NCBI GenBank assembly: GCA_947311845.1 | Contig: CAMZMU010000081.1 | Coordinates: 3,568,701 to 3,632,700, forward strand | Length of the DNA: 64,000 nucleotides | Direction of reading: 5' to 3' | Source of the DNA: Poa pratensis | Lineage: Eukaryota > Streptophyta > Magnoliopsida > Poales > Poaceae | Shown: positions 47,446 through 56,273 of the stretch, in pieces | Position numbering within the stretch: position 1 is the first letter of the stretch | Layout of the letters: each line of letters begins with the position of its first letter | Program-made: the position numbers and the translations under genes | Notes under the pieces: generated by a model | Seen by the model: the letters and a program-made list of their open reading frames with translations, nothing else | Databases searched by the model: none | Told to the model about the DNA's origin: nothing

Positions 47446-47594
47446 TTGGACTGTCTTTCTCTCAGGAATTGCCATCAAGTAGGACGCCAACAGGAGATAT
47501 CTTGAAGGAACTCTATGCCGTCAAAGAGTCTCTCGAGAGGAACCAGCATGTGAAAGACGGAAGATATCCGTACCCTGATGTTAGGCTGGAATGA

Positions 47595-47935
47595 TTTATG
47601 GATGATTTGTTTGTTCTCGGACATTCCTTTTGTCAAATGGTCTGGAACTGATTCTTTCAGTGTCATGTCCAAAAGTTATTTCATGATCATTGGTTCGATG
47701 TATGTTCTCTGTTGTAGTTCATGAGCCACCAGTGTGTTGAGTAATGCATCAGTATTGCACAGGCGTCTCTGTATCTGTAGTTGGCGTCATGCCAATAGTG
47801 CATCAGTGTTCTGCAAACATTTTCGCGTATAAACTTTCCTTGTTTGGAGCTGCACTACAAGTTCCAGGCCATGTTTAGTGATGTTTATGAAGGCAAGAAC
47901 GCAACCTACCTGGCATCAGATCATGTTTCTTGATT
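47595..47935 (+). other. 3' flank of the receptor-kinase pseudogene
   Basis: AT-rich, no ORF. Ends in ATGTTTCTTGATT (47923-47935), the left target-site duplication of the LINE. Confidence 0.6.
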
Positions 47936-48444
47936 ACGAGGCTGGAGAACTCTCCCGAGAGCGGTGCCGTATGGCGACTGGCGACATGCCGAATGGCGTT
48001 ATGCCGATTTTCTTCCTCTAATTCTTCCCATCAGCTTCCTTTCCAGATCAGATCTTTATTGCTACTTTCTTTCCTTGTTCATCCCTCCACGTTCTGCTAC
48101 TAATTCCCCTCCCGTGAATCTTCCTATTTCCCCTGTTCTTCCCTCGCTCCAAAAATTTCCCAAATCAACTCCTTTTCCTAATTGAAATACTAATCCTCTT
48201 TCTCTCCGTTCATCCCTCCGCCCGGTGTTGCCCAGCTCGATTCTAGTGCCGATTCAGTCCACCACCAACTCCTAGAGTCCCGAATCATCAGACTTGCTCC
48301 TATCCAAGCCGATTTGATAAAAAAAAAAAGCCGATTTGATCGATTGCTGGGGCTCTCGGCGCACCTGTTTTCGTCAGACACCACATCGGCGAACAAGGTG
48401 AGAGTCGGGGACGCGAAACCAAGCCCGGCCGTGAAATAGATACC

Positions 48445-50259
48445 ATGAAGGCGATGGGCTGGAACTGCCAGGGTATCGGCAAGGGCCTGGGCAGCCACAA
48501 AATGTGCCATCTTGCCAGGATGGTCGTCGCCACTAAAGCCCAGGTAATCTTCGTTTCCGAGGTAAAATCGTCAAAGTTTAATGCTGCTGATATAACTGCT
48601 AGGTTTGACATGTCTGATAGTGTAGTAGTTCCTTCTCGGAGGCGTTCAGGGGGCCTTTGGCTTATGTGGTCTGATGATGTGCATCTCACTGTACATAGTG
48701 CATCCTTCCATGTCATCCTAGCTACTGCTATCGATAGGTCGACAAACCAGCGGTTTGGCTTAGTTTGTATATATGGTGACCCCTACCATCGTGAAACAAC
48801 TACTATCTGGGAGCAGGTTGCTTCTTTTGTGTATGATAACAACAACCTGCCTGTGCTATGCATTGGTGACTTGAATGACCTGCTGTATGACTCTGATAAG
48901 AGCACTCCGAATATTAATCGTACTCGTATGTATGATTTCCGTGCTCTTATTAGGAATTGTGGTTTGTTTGATCTTGGTTTTAGTGGCCCGGCATACACAT
49001 GGACTAACAAACGTTTTACTTCGGCTCCGCTCTTTCAGAGGTTGGATAGGTGTCTTGTTAACCATGATTGGTGTGTGTCTTACCCGGTTTCTAACGTTTA
49101 CAATATGCCGATTATGCACTGTTATAGTGATCATGCCCCTATCCTGCTCTCGACTGATGGTACTACTCGAAAAATTAAAAACTCTTTCAAATTTGAAAAC
49201 TGGTGGCTCAAAGAACAAGACTTCCAACATTATGCGAAAGAGGCTTGGCAAACCACAGTTTCAAAATCTTTTTCCAGGAGAACTAACCACCTTGCAGGGA
49301 AATTAAAAGTTTGGTGTAAAAAGAAAAGACCTCTGCAACAGGAGCTTCGGGATTTAGAATCTCAAATCCAGAATATCCAGCTTCAGCCGACGGATTTGCA
49401 AGACCATGGTCAGGAGGCGGCCTTAATTGCCCAGTATGAGCAATGTGCCTCAAAACTGGATGATCACTACAGGCAAAGGGCGAAGAAAAATTGGATTAAA
49501 GAAGGTGACAGAAACACAGCTTTCTTCCATCGTGCGGTGGCAAAAAGACGCCGGAGGAATACCATTGTTTCTATCAAGGATGAAAATAATCTAACCCACT
49601 TTATGCCTGATCGTATTAGCCACACTTTTGTCGCGTATTTCAGGTCTATTTTTGCTTCAACAACTGCCAACTTGGGTAGACCATTCCATCACACTTCTAT
49701 TCCGGAAGACATGCAGGATGCTACATACTCTATCCCAGATAAGCAGGAACTTTGGAACACGCTCAATGACATGAAGAAAAATGCCTCCCCGGGTCCAGAC
49801 GGTTTCAATGTGGAATTCTATATTGCAACATGGAATTGGATTGGAGACGACGTCTATCAACTGGTAAAGAATTTCTTTCAAACTGCTGTGCTTCCCTCTC
49901 ATATAAATGACACCCACATAGCTCTTATCCCTAAAAAATTGGTTCCTTTGGTCCCGGCAGATTATAGACCTATTAGCCTGTGTAATGTCATTTATAAACT
50001 CATTGCTAAATGTCTAGCTAACAGACTTAAAACCCACCTGCCGGACTACATCCATCCCACCCAACAAGCGTTCATTGAAGGTCGTAGAATTAGTGATAAC
50101 ATCATTGTAGCCCAGGAAATCACCCATTCTTTTGCTCTGTCCACGTGGAAGGAAAAAGCTTTTATGCTCAAAATAGATTTAGCTAAAGCTTTTGACAGGT
50201 TAGAATGGCCGTTTATTGTTGCTGCACTCTCTCGTAAAGGCTGCATCCACATTTCATAA
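48445..50259 (+). CDS. LINE ORF2 part 1: endonuclease and N-terminal RT
   Basis: 604 residues. The AP-endonuclease-like domain is at about residues 1-235 (MGWNCQGIGKGLGS, VIFVSEVKS with Glu, GDLNDLL, LDRCLVNHDW, the terminal YSDHAPILL). A linker with KKNWIKEGDRNTAFFH leads to the RT fingers (NASPGPDGFNVEFY, LIPKK, YRPISLCNVIYKL, FIEGRRISDNI, MLKIDLAKAFDRLEW with the first catalytic Asp). The frame is lost at RKGCIH by a one-base deletion. EN nicks target DNA and RT primes there. Confidence 0.9.
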   Translation: MKAMGWNCQGIGKGLGSHKMCHLARMVVATKAQVIFVSEVKSSKFNAADITARFDMSDSVVVPSRRRSGGLWLMWSDDVHLTVHSASFHVILATAIDRSTNQRFGLVCIYGDPYHRETTTIWEQVASFVYDNNNLPVLCIGDLNDLLYDSDKSTPNINRTRMYDFRALIRNCGLFDLGFSGPAYTWTNKRFTSAPLFQRLDRCLVNHDWCVSYPVSNVYNMPIMHCYSDHAPILLSTDGTTRKIKNSFKFENWWLKEQDFQHYAKEAWQTTVSKSFSRRTNHLAGKLKVWCKKKRPLQQELRDLESQIQNIQLQPTDLQDHGQEAALIAQYEQCASKLDDHYRQRAKKNWIKEGDRNTAFFHRAVAKRRRRNTIVSIKDENNLTHFMPDRISHTFVAYFRSIFASTTANLGRPFHHTSIPEDMQDATYSIPDKQELWNTLNDMKKNASPGPDGFNVEFYIATWNWIGDDVYQLVKNFFQTAVLPSHINDTHIALIPKKLVPLVPADYRPISLCNVIYKLIAKCLANRLKTHLPDYIHPTQQAFIEGRRISDNIIVAQEITHSFALSTWKEKAFMLKIDLAKAFDRLEWPFIVAALSRKGCIHIS

Positions 50260-50261
50260 AT

Positions 50262-51989
50262 TTGATCCACGCATGTGTTTCCTCGCCTACTTTTTCAGTC
50301 GTTATTAATGGCCAGCCGTATGCGAATTTTGTCAGTCACAGGGGTATTAGGCAGGGATGTCCTTTGTCCCCCTACTTGTTTGTTCTTGCTATTAATGAAC
50401 TTTCTCTAGCACTGCAGGATGCCATGACTAACAGCTCTCTCACAGGAGTCATATTGGGACCAAATTGCCCCCCTGTTCACTCTTTGCTCTTTGCAGATGA
50501 TCTACTTATTTGTGGCAGGGCATCGGTTCAGGAGGCGAATCACATGAAAGACATTCTTCAATCTTTTTGTCAGGCCTCAGGACAGACCCCAAACTGGGAT
50601 AAGTCAGGCATTATCTTCAGCAAACATGTTCGGTCTGAAGAGGCTAATGCTATTAGGCAAGTTTTCTGTGTTCCTCTCATAGATGCCGCTTTTAAGCACC
50701 TCGGCCACCCTCTGATCCTCCCAGGCAAGAACAGGTCAGAAGCATACCACTTCATCATTGACAAATTTAGAGCAAAGCTCAGTACCTACAAAGCCAACAC
50801 TTTGTCTCATGCGGCCAGGATCACACTTATTAACTCTGTGTTTGCGTCTATTCCGGTTTACTACATGTCAAACATAATTTTCTCCAAAAAGTTCTTGGCA
50901 AAACTAACCTCCATCATTAGAAACTTCTGGTGGACTGGAGTCTCTGGTGACCAAAAATCTAGAGCTCTTTGCCTTAGGGCCTGGAAGGATATTTGTGCGC
51001 CAAAAAAAGAAGGAGGGTTAGGAATTCGAAATCTTCAGGCTGTAAATCAAGGCCTGCTTCTTTCGGTAGCCTGGAGAATAGCCAAGGATCCCCACGGCTT
51101 TCTTCACAACATTTTGAAATCCAAATACTTCAACGATTCTTCCATCTGGAGGCCCAAGCCCAATCTCCCCAAGTCGGCCTTTTGGACCTCGGTTCTGAAA
51201 GTCATCCCTCTCTTGCATCGTAACTCTTTTTACCAAATCACTCAGGGAAACATCTCGATCTGGAACACTCCCTGGTGCGAGGCTTGGCCTAGAATTTACG
51301 ACGATCTTATTCTGCAGGAGGCCAACTTTTCTTATCCGGCGGTGGTGTCGGACCTCTGGATCCCTGGACAAAAACTTTGGAATAATGATTTGATTGACTC
51401 TTTTTTTATGCAACCCACTGCCTCTATCATCAAGCGCACTCCTATTATTTCTTTGGCTGACCCTGATATCCTCTGCTGGAAGCTTACACCTAATGGCCAA
51501 TGCACTTCTAAGAGTGCATACCGTACTTGTCTTCAGTTTTTGCAGGACTCAGGTGAGCCGGCGCCAGTTCAGGTTCAGGCGCGAACAGTCCAACTCCTGA
51601 ATCAAGTGTGGAAAAATAAGTTCTTGGCTCCAAGGATTCAGGTATTTGCGTGGAGGCTTCTCAGAAAAGCAATTCCCACTGGACAAAGGGCAGCAAGATG
51701 CTCCAAACACATTGCTTCACTTTGCTCTAGATGTGGTCAAACAGAAGACGACATACATCTGTTTTTTACGTGCCCTTTTGCTCGAGCAGCCTGGTTTCTT
51801 CCACCTTGGTATCTTCGCACTGATATTTTCACTGCTAATGCCACCTCAGTTTCGGAGATCGTTTTCAATATTACTAATCTCAGGCACCCTCAAGCCTCTT
51901 TGCACAATATATTCACTTTTTTGTGGTGCTTGTGGAAGTCCAGGAATGAATTTCTTTTTTGCAGGAAAGTCGGATGGCCGTACCAGTGA
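50262..51989 (+). CDS. LINE ORF2 part 2: RT palm/thumb and zinc-binding C-terminus
   Basis: 575 residues in a second frame. VVINGQPYANFVSHRGIRQGCPLSPYLF and the intact FADDLLICG catalytic box complete the RT. The zf-RVT-type region follows: LNQVWKNKFLAPRIQVFAWRL, then C-SRCGQTEDDIHLFFTCPFARAAW and WCLWKSRNEFLF. The real reading continues directly from part 1. Confidence 0.9.
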   Translation: MIHACVSSPTFSVVINGQPYANFVSHRGIRQGCPLSPYLFVLAINELSLALQDAMTNSSLTGVILGPNCPPVHSLLFADDLLICGRASVQEANHMKDILQSFCQASGQTPNWDKSGIIFSKHVRSEEANAIRQVFCVPLIDAAFKHLGHPLILPGKNRSEAYHFIIDKFRAKLSTYKANTLSHAARITLINSVFASIPVYYMSNIIFSKKFLAKLTSIIRNFWWTGVSGDQKSRALCLRAWKDICAPKKEGGLGIRNLQAVNQGLLLSVAWRIAKDPHGFLHNILKSKYFNDSSIWRPKPNLPKSAFWTSVLKVIPLLHRNSFYQITQGNISIWNTPWCEAWPRIYDDLILQEANFSYPAVVSDLWIPGQKLWNNDLIDSFFMQPTASIIKRTPIISLADPDILCWKLTPNGQCTSKSAYRTCLQFLQDSGEPAPVQVQARTVQLLNQVWKNKFLAPRIQVFAWRLLRKAIPTGQRAARCSKHIASLCSRCGQTEDDIHLFFTCPFARAAWFLPPWYLRTDIFTANATSVSEIVFNITNLRHPQASLHNIFTFLWCLWKSRNEFLFCRKVGWPYQ

Positions 51990-52708
51990 ATATTGCAGCT
52001 CAAGCTTTGCTTTCAAAAGTGGACACGTCCTCTACTGCTGATCTTTCATCGTCGCACTCATCGCAGTCTGAAGAAAACCGACCAAGTCAGCTTCAGATTC
52101 ATAGGGCGGATGCTACTCTGGTTCCAAGCGGTATGGCGAAAACTGATACTCTGTTTGTAGGTCCCAAACTCTATACATATGCATCGTGGAAGCAAAGAGC
52201 TAGATCGGCCAATCCCCAGAGAAAGGCTGGTCTCGGTGTCTACTGCCACTTCAAGGAGCAAGGATACGACATCGACATTTTCATTCTAGCTACTGCTATG
52301 GAAGTTTCTTCTGCATTGCAGGCTGAAGCGGCGGCCCTTGAACTAGCAGCGCATGTTGCGTCATTGCTCAAGCTACAGGAGCCCACATTCCTATCAGATT
52401 GCTTACCTCTTACTCATGCAGCTGCAGCAAAGTCTCTTACGGATGGCTATGTCCCTTGGGAGATCAGAAAGCGTGTTTCGGACTTCAAAAATCTGACAGC
52501 GCACCTTCGTCCCAATATTTTTCACATATCCAGGGAATTCAATGGTGTTGCTCACAACTGCGCTCAACAGGCAATACGATCAATTCGATCTGAGCCTAAT
52601 CTTAGTTGCAGGAATTCAGCTCATAGAAACTCTGTCTGTCCCACGTTAACAGCTCTTGCAAACCTCTCTGTGTCAGGCATTGTAACACATGTTGTATACT
52701 GTTTTTGA
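51959..52708 (+). CDS. LINE ORF2 part 3: RNase H-like domain
   Basis: KAGLGVYCHFKEQG, ALQAEAAALELAAHVA (Glu), FLSDCLPLTHAA (Asp) and HISREFNGVAHNCAQQA match the RNase H fold found at the end of many plant L1 ORF2 proteins. The frame joins part 2 after a one-base shift near 51966. Ends 40 bases before the poly(A) tail. Confidence 0.8.
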   Translation: MQESRMAVPVNIAAQALLSKVDTSSTADLSSSHSSQSEENRPSQLQIHRADATLVPSGMAKTDTLFVGPKLYTYASWKQRARSANPQRKAGLGVYCHFKEQGYDIDIFILATAMEVSSALQAEAAALELAAHVASLLKLQEPTFLSDCLPLTHAAAAKSLTDGYVPWEIRKRVSDFKNLTAHLRPNIFHISREFNGVAHNCAQQAIRSIRSEPNLSCRNSAHRNSVCPTLTALANLSVSGIVTHVVYCF

Positions 52709-52792
52709 GCTGAATATATTTGGCACCTCCGGTGCCTCTTGCTGTTCAAAAAAAAAAAAAAAATGTTTCTTGATTGATGTTCGACACTAAGT

Positions 52793-53012
52793 TTTCTTAG
52801 CACGTTGCTTCAGAAGCAGATTTTTTTGGTATGGTTCAAGTTTGAAGTAGCTTTAGGTAAACTGAAACACACACCCTTCAAAGAAAGTTGTCGAATAGAT
52901 GAGTCTATACTTGTATGCCTCCTTTTTGAATTTCACAGGAACATTTAGGAATCAGAGAAAATTTATATTGTTTAGGAATACTATAGTTGTTTTAAGTTTC
53001 CTGAGTTGATAG
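52793..53012 (+). repeat. Direct duplication, copy A
   Basis: Matches 54999-55225. Shared words are TGGTATGGTTCAAGTTTGAAG, CTTCAAAGAAAGTT and TTTAAGTTTCCTGAGTTGATA. Non-coding. Confidence 0.88.
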
Positions 53013-53029
53013 ATAAGAATAGGATTGAT

Positions 53030-53184
53030 CAGTGGCGGAGCTAGGCTCTAGGACCAGTGATGTCAATGCACTGTGCCACTTTGTACTTTTAGGGGCTGAT
53101 GCATAAATTTTGAAAAAATTAATGGGCATTTGGAAATTCTGTGATGTCAAGCGACATCATAAACTGTGAGCAGCTCCGCCACTG
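53030..53184. mobile_element. hAT-type MITE
   Basis: 155 bp with TIRs CAGTGGCGGAGCT and its complement AGCTCCGCCACTG, flanked by GATTGAT (53023-53029 and 53185-53191). The CAGTGGCGGAGC terminus is common among grass hAT MITEs, whose duplications are normally 8 bp; 7 are identical here. Confidence 0.85.
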
Positions 53185-53227
53185 GATTGATATGTCAAGT
53201 TTAGTATGTATGCTGAATGTTCTTCAT

Positions 53228-53380
53228 GCAAGACAAGGATCGATTCCCTCGTGTTCTACTTCGACTTGGACTGTCTTGCTCCCTAGAACTGACGTCGAGC
53301 AGAACGCCAACAGGCGTTATCATCAAGGAACTGCATGCCATAAGAGAATCTCTCGAAGGAGTGCAGGACATGAAGCTGCA
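53228..53380 (+). pseudogene. Relic of a second XA21-like receptor-kinase C-terminus
   Basis: Reads [20 protein letters not shown] then [12 protein letters not shown], colinear with the end of the kinase at 45690-47560 ([26 protein letters not shown]). Only about 150 bases of exon 2 survive. It indicates a tandem receptor-kinase locus of which one member is almost erased. Confidence 0.8.
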
Positions 53381-54089
53381 AATTACGCGCTTGCAATCTG
53401 TAATTTACAGAATGTGTATGTTCTTAGATATTACGGTGGTGCCTTTTGTGTCGAGCTGCTGAGCTGATCCCTGCAACGCTGCCTATGTTAGGGGCAGGTC
53501 CTTTCTTCCTTGTATTACAATCTGAAACGCCTCATTAATCCGCTAGTAGTATCATTGTTGATTTTCAGTTTTTACCTGCTCTCCGAGCAATGGTATGACA
53601 GGTTTCGTTGTTCTTCCCAAACAAATGAATCTGTCTAAGGAGCTGACTGTACACACTGCGTTAATTAGGTTATATTTGGCAAAAAAATCAAGTAGGTACT
53701 GGAGTTCGTAATTGATGAGGATGGAGGGGCTTCTAAAAGAGTAAATGCATAATTTGTTAGAAAGTTTAGACTATGTGGCAGTTGGGCACAGATGAGCATG
53801 ATACCAGGGACGGTGTACCTGAAAACAAGGAGGAAGCAAAATGTCAGCTTTGTGTAGGAGAAGAAAAGGACGCAAAAAGAAGGTTCCAGGGGCATATGTA
53901 CGAGAAAAGAACAATACGCAGGTATTTGAGAAAGCATTAAGGATGTTAATAGATAACGTAGGGGCAGGCTTGTGAGGGAAAAAGGACCCGCTCGTGAAAT
54001 CGTGTAAAAGGTAGGGCGAGTTGCGCTAATTCTCGAAAGAACCAGGGGTCCGACTGTGAGAGCGAAAAGGACCGGAGTTTGAAATGTCG
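53381..54089. other. Non-coding stretch between the kinase relic and U6
   Basis: No supported gene. The opposite-strand ORF at 53665-54126 overlaps the U6 gene and has no recognisable protein features. Confidence 0.5.
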
Positions 54090-54096
54090 AAAAAAA

Positions 54097-54147
54097 TTGG
54101 ACCATTTCTCGATTTGTGCGTGTCATCCTTACGCAGGGGCAGGGGCC

Positions 54148-54178
<31 letters not shown>

Positions 54179-54199
54179 GTCGGATGTCCCCGAAGGGAC
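54097..54199 (-). ncRNA. U6: U6 snRNA gene, variant with a 6-base duplication
   Basis: The minus strand begins GTCCCTTCGGGGACATCCG and keeps the ACAGAGA box, the AGC triad and the 3' part ATCGAGAAATGGTCCAA, ending at a run of seven T (54090-54096). Compared with the conserved plant U6, CCCTGC is duplicated in the internal stem-loop region (GGCCCCTGCCCCTGCG), plus a few base changes. U6 forms the spliceosome active site with U2. The promoter is textbook, so it may be transcribed, but the stem-loop insertion suggests an impaired or pseudogene copy. Confidence 0.88.
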
Positions 54200-54222
54200 A
54201 GTAAGTGGTGCAGCGAGCGAGC

Positions 54223-54229
54223 TTATAAA
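54223..54229 (-). promoter_or_regulatory. TATA box of the U6 gene
   Basis: TTTATAA on the minus strand, 23 bases before the U6 start. Confidence 0.8.
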
Positions 54230-54253
54230 CTGGTGTAAACTCCCTTGAGTTGT

Positions 54254-54265
54254 CGAGGTGGGACT
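54254..54265 (-). promoter_or_regulatory. Upstream sequence element (USE) of the U6 gene
   Basis: The minus strand reads AGTCCCACCTCG, close to the plant USE RTCCCACATCG. The 24-base gap to the TATA box is the spacing that selects RNA polymerase III in plants. Confidence 0.8.
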
Positions 54266-54998
54266 AAACCATCAGCGCGTCTGTTGCCTTTGCTCCGCAC
54301 CAATGCCAGAGCACCAGCGTCGTGCAGGCTTACCATGGGCTGGCTGTATCTTTCAATGCGGCCCAACTCACTAACGAGCCCAGCTAGTTTCGTTCTCTCC
54401 TGCCCCGTTGCGCGCATGGTGCAGCCCACATGAAGCCCCGTCATCAGCCATCTCGTCACGAACCAAAAGAGAATCCCCTCGATTCTAAAAAAACAAAAAA
54501 ACAAAAACAAAGAGAAGGTTCTCTGTCCAAAAAAAGGAAAAAATGCAGACTGCAGGTTGGTTGTATACTTGTATTGAAGCGAGTAACACCAGCTCTTTGG
54601 TACGAAAATCTTGTCGTTTAAAGCAGCAGCTACGAAACAAAACATGCATTTTTTTTAAAGCTTTGAACATGAACACTAGACCCGTAGGTTGTTCCCGCCG
54701 CATGCGCTTGGAACTCATTTGATTCATTCATCAAAACTAGGCGCTATGGCTTGCTGTTGCCGTGATTGGATTCATCCTTAATCTGTCCACCTCTTGGTTC
54801 CGGGTTTTGTGCCACGTTACAAACATACACATACAGTCAAAATATAGTTGTGTTGAGTTAGGGTGTGTTTCGCCGCTTTCATTTTCTTTCCAGCGGACTA
54901 CCAGCGACTCGGTTTCTTGTTCTCCCTTTTACTGGGTTAGAGAAATTTCGAGCAGCCAAAGAGAGAGGAAAGTTAACGGGATCACCTCCGAACGATCA
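54266..54998. other. Intergenic region upstream of U6
   Basis: No gene seen. A-rich microsatellite-like tracts at 54487-54545. Confidence 0.5.
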
Positions 54999-55225
54999 TT
55001 CTTAGCAAGTTGCATCAGAAGCAGACTTTCTGGTATGGTTCAAGTTTGAAGCAACTTTGGGCTTAAAAGGTTAAACTGAAACCCACACGCTTCAAAGAAA
55101 GTTATCGAATATATGACTCTAAACTTCTATGCCCCCATTTTGAATTTCACGTGAACAGTTAGGAATCAGAGAGAAATCATATTGTTTAGGTATGTTATAA
55201 TGGTTTTAAGTTTCCTGAGTTGATA
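54999..55225 (+). repeat. Direct duplication, copy B
   Basis: About 85% identical by eye to 52793-53012, same orientation, 2.2 kb apart. Copy A lies between the LINE and a receptor-kinase relic; copy B has no receptor-kinase sequence next to it. Confidence 0.88.
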
Positions 55226-55668
55226 TTGTTTCAAGTTTCATCAGTTCATCGCACCCAAATAAGAAAAGTATAGATATGCGGAGTTAAATATATGTGCCGA
55301 GTGTAGTAATCTCACTGTTCTTGATTTGAGTTAAATATCTTCTTTTTTTTCGCTAAACCGACGCGCGGCAGGTCCAGTGTGTAATGCCAAACCGACCTGG
55401 CCCTATATGCAAAAATGTTGCGGGCCGGTCCTGCCTATTTTAGTGCTCCACCACACCCATTTGGGCTCGCGTCTCTTTCACGCGCCGCCTCTGTCATTCT
55501 GAAAGGAAATGGGCGCTCTGCTTCTGCTTCTGCGTCTCGCGCCGACCACCGCGATGTATGTGAGAGCTCGCCACAACCTTTCCTCTTAACATTGCGCCGT
55601 AGCTTCGCTGCTTCTTTTCTCCCTACCTGCTTAATTTGTGTCCTCTCTTCGCACGCCCGCGCCTGCAG

Positions 55669-56273
55669 ATGGAAAACTACGGCCTCGGCTCCCACCCCAG
55701 CCATGTCGATCCGGATTGTGTCTTCGAGCTCGTCGTCAATCGCAGGCCGAGCGATCTCGTCGGCTACCAGGCCTCCATTCCCAGAGCATCCGAGGACGAG
55801 CAGTGTCGCCTGGTCACCTCCGCCAGGTCGACCCTCGTCGACCCGACGCTAAGGTACGGTTCATGTATCCAACCCGACCGTTTATTGCTTCTACAATTTT
55901 TGCGGCGGTTTTGAACTTTTGATTCCTGCGGTTCCTGCTACGATTGTGTTGTTCCTCTTCTATTTATTTGCGTTCTTGATTATTGAGATTATTTTCTTCT
56001 TCTTTTCCGCCAGAACCTCCTGGCCGCCGCAGCCCGACGAGGACTCGTGGACGCAGTATTGGGCACAGTATGCTCGGAATCAAGCGAGTATCAGCAGGTC
56101 CGCGCTAGAAATTTCTTACAGACTCTTGCTCTCGTCCTTGTTCATGTTGTCCCTATCATGTGACACTCTACTTGTTCGGTGTTTGTTCCCTGAGAAATGT
56201 TTTGGCTTCTAGGCTTAATTATGTTGGTCTCCGGTGCAGATTTGTATGCCGTGGAAAGGAAGATTTGCTTTAG
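55669..56273 (+). CDS. Small three-exon gene, unknown function (about 100 residues)
   Basis: Exons 55669-55853, 56014-56097 and 56240-56273. Junctions AAG|GTACGG, CGCCAG|AACC, CAG|GTCCGC and GTGCAG|ATTT keep frame and total 303 bases, ending TAG. The protein starts MENYGLGSHPSHVDPDC, has a VFELVVNRRPSDLVGYQ segment and a Trp-rich end (SWPPQPDEDSWTQYWAQYA). No signal peptide or membrane span. An acceptor-like GCCTGCAG directly abuts the ATG, so a leader intron is possible. I do not recognise the family. The splice-consistent frame and non-repetitive codons support a real gene, but a non-coding fragment cannot be excluded. Confidence 0.5.

Larger units (their letters stand above)
42476..47594 (+). 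pseudogene. XA21-like LRR receptor kinase, broken
   Basis: Signal peptide from ATG 42476 ([15 protein letters not shown]), N-terminal LRR cap ([28 protein letters not shown]), about twenty extracellular LRRs (42725-44340), transmembrane helix (about 44495-44565) and kinase. Kinase landmarks: [11 protein letters not shown] loop, VAVKVLK lysine, VHCDIKSSN catalytic loop (non-RD, Cys in place of Arg), GDFGLAR. The intron 45213-45436 falls after GYAAP, as in XA21. Lesions: 8-bp tandem insertion at 42708-42723, TAA at 44194-44196 where Gln is expected, frameshift near 44730, and a 1737-bp LTR element in exon 2 (45709-47445). The last exon part (47446-47594) ends in TGA. XA21 is a rice pattern-recognition receptor. 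This copy cannot make a kinase. Confidence 0.92.
47936..52762 (+). mobile_element. L1-type LINE without ORF1, poly(A) and 13-bp target duplication
   Basis: Perfect 13-bp duplication ATGTTTCTTGATT at 47923-47935 and 52763-52775, with an A run at 52748-52762. Order: short 5' region, endonuclease, reverse transcriptase, zinc-knuckle-like C-terminus, RNase H. The gag-like ORF1 that plant L1 elements carry upstream is missing; EN begins only 510 bases from the 5' end. Two one-base frame changes (near 50240 and 51966) break ORF2. Confidence 0.93.

Noticed and set aside
53665..54126. 153-residue minus-strand ORF
   Set aside because: It runs into the U6 3' end and has only hydrophobic low-information sequence.
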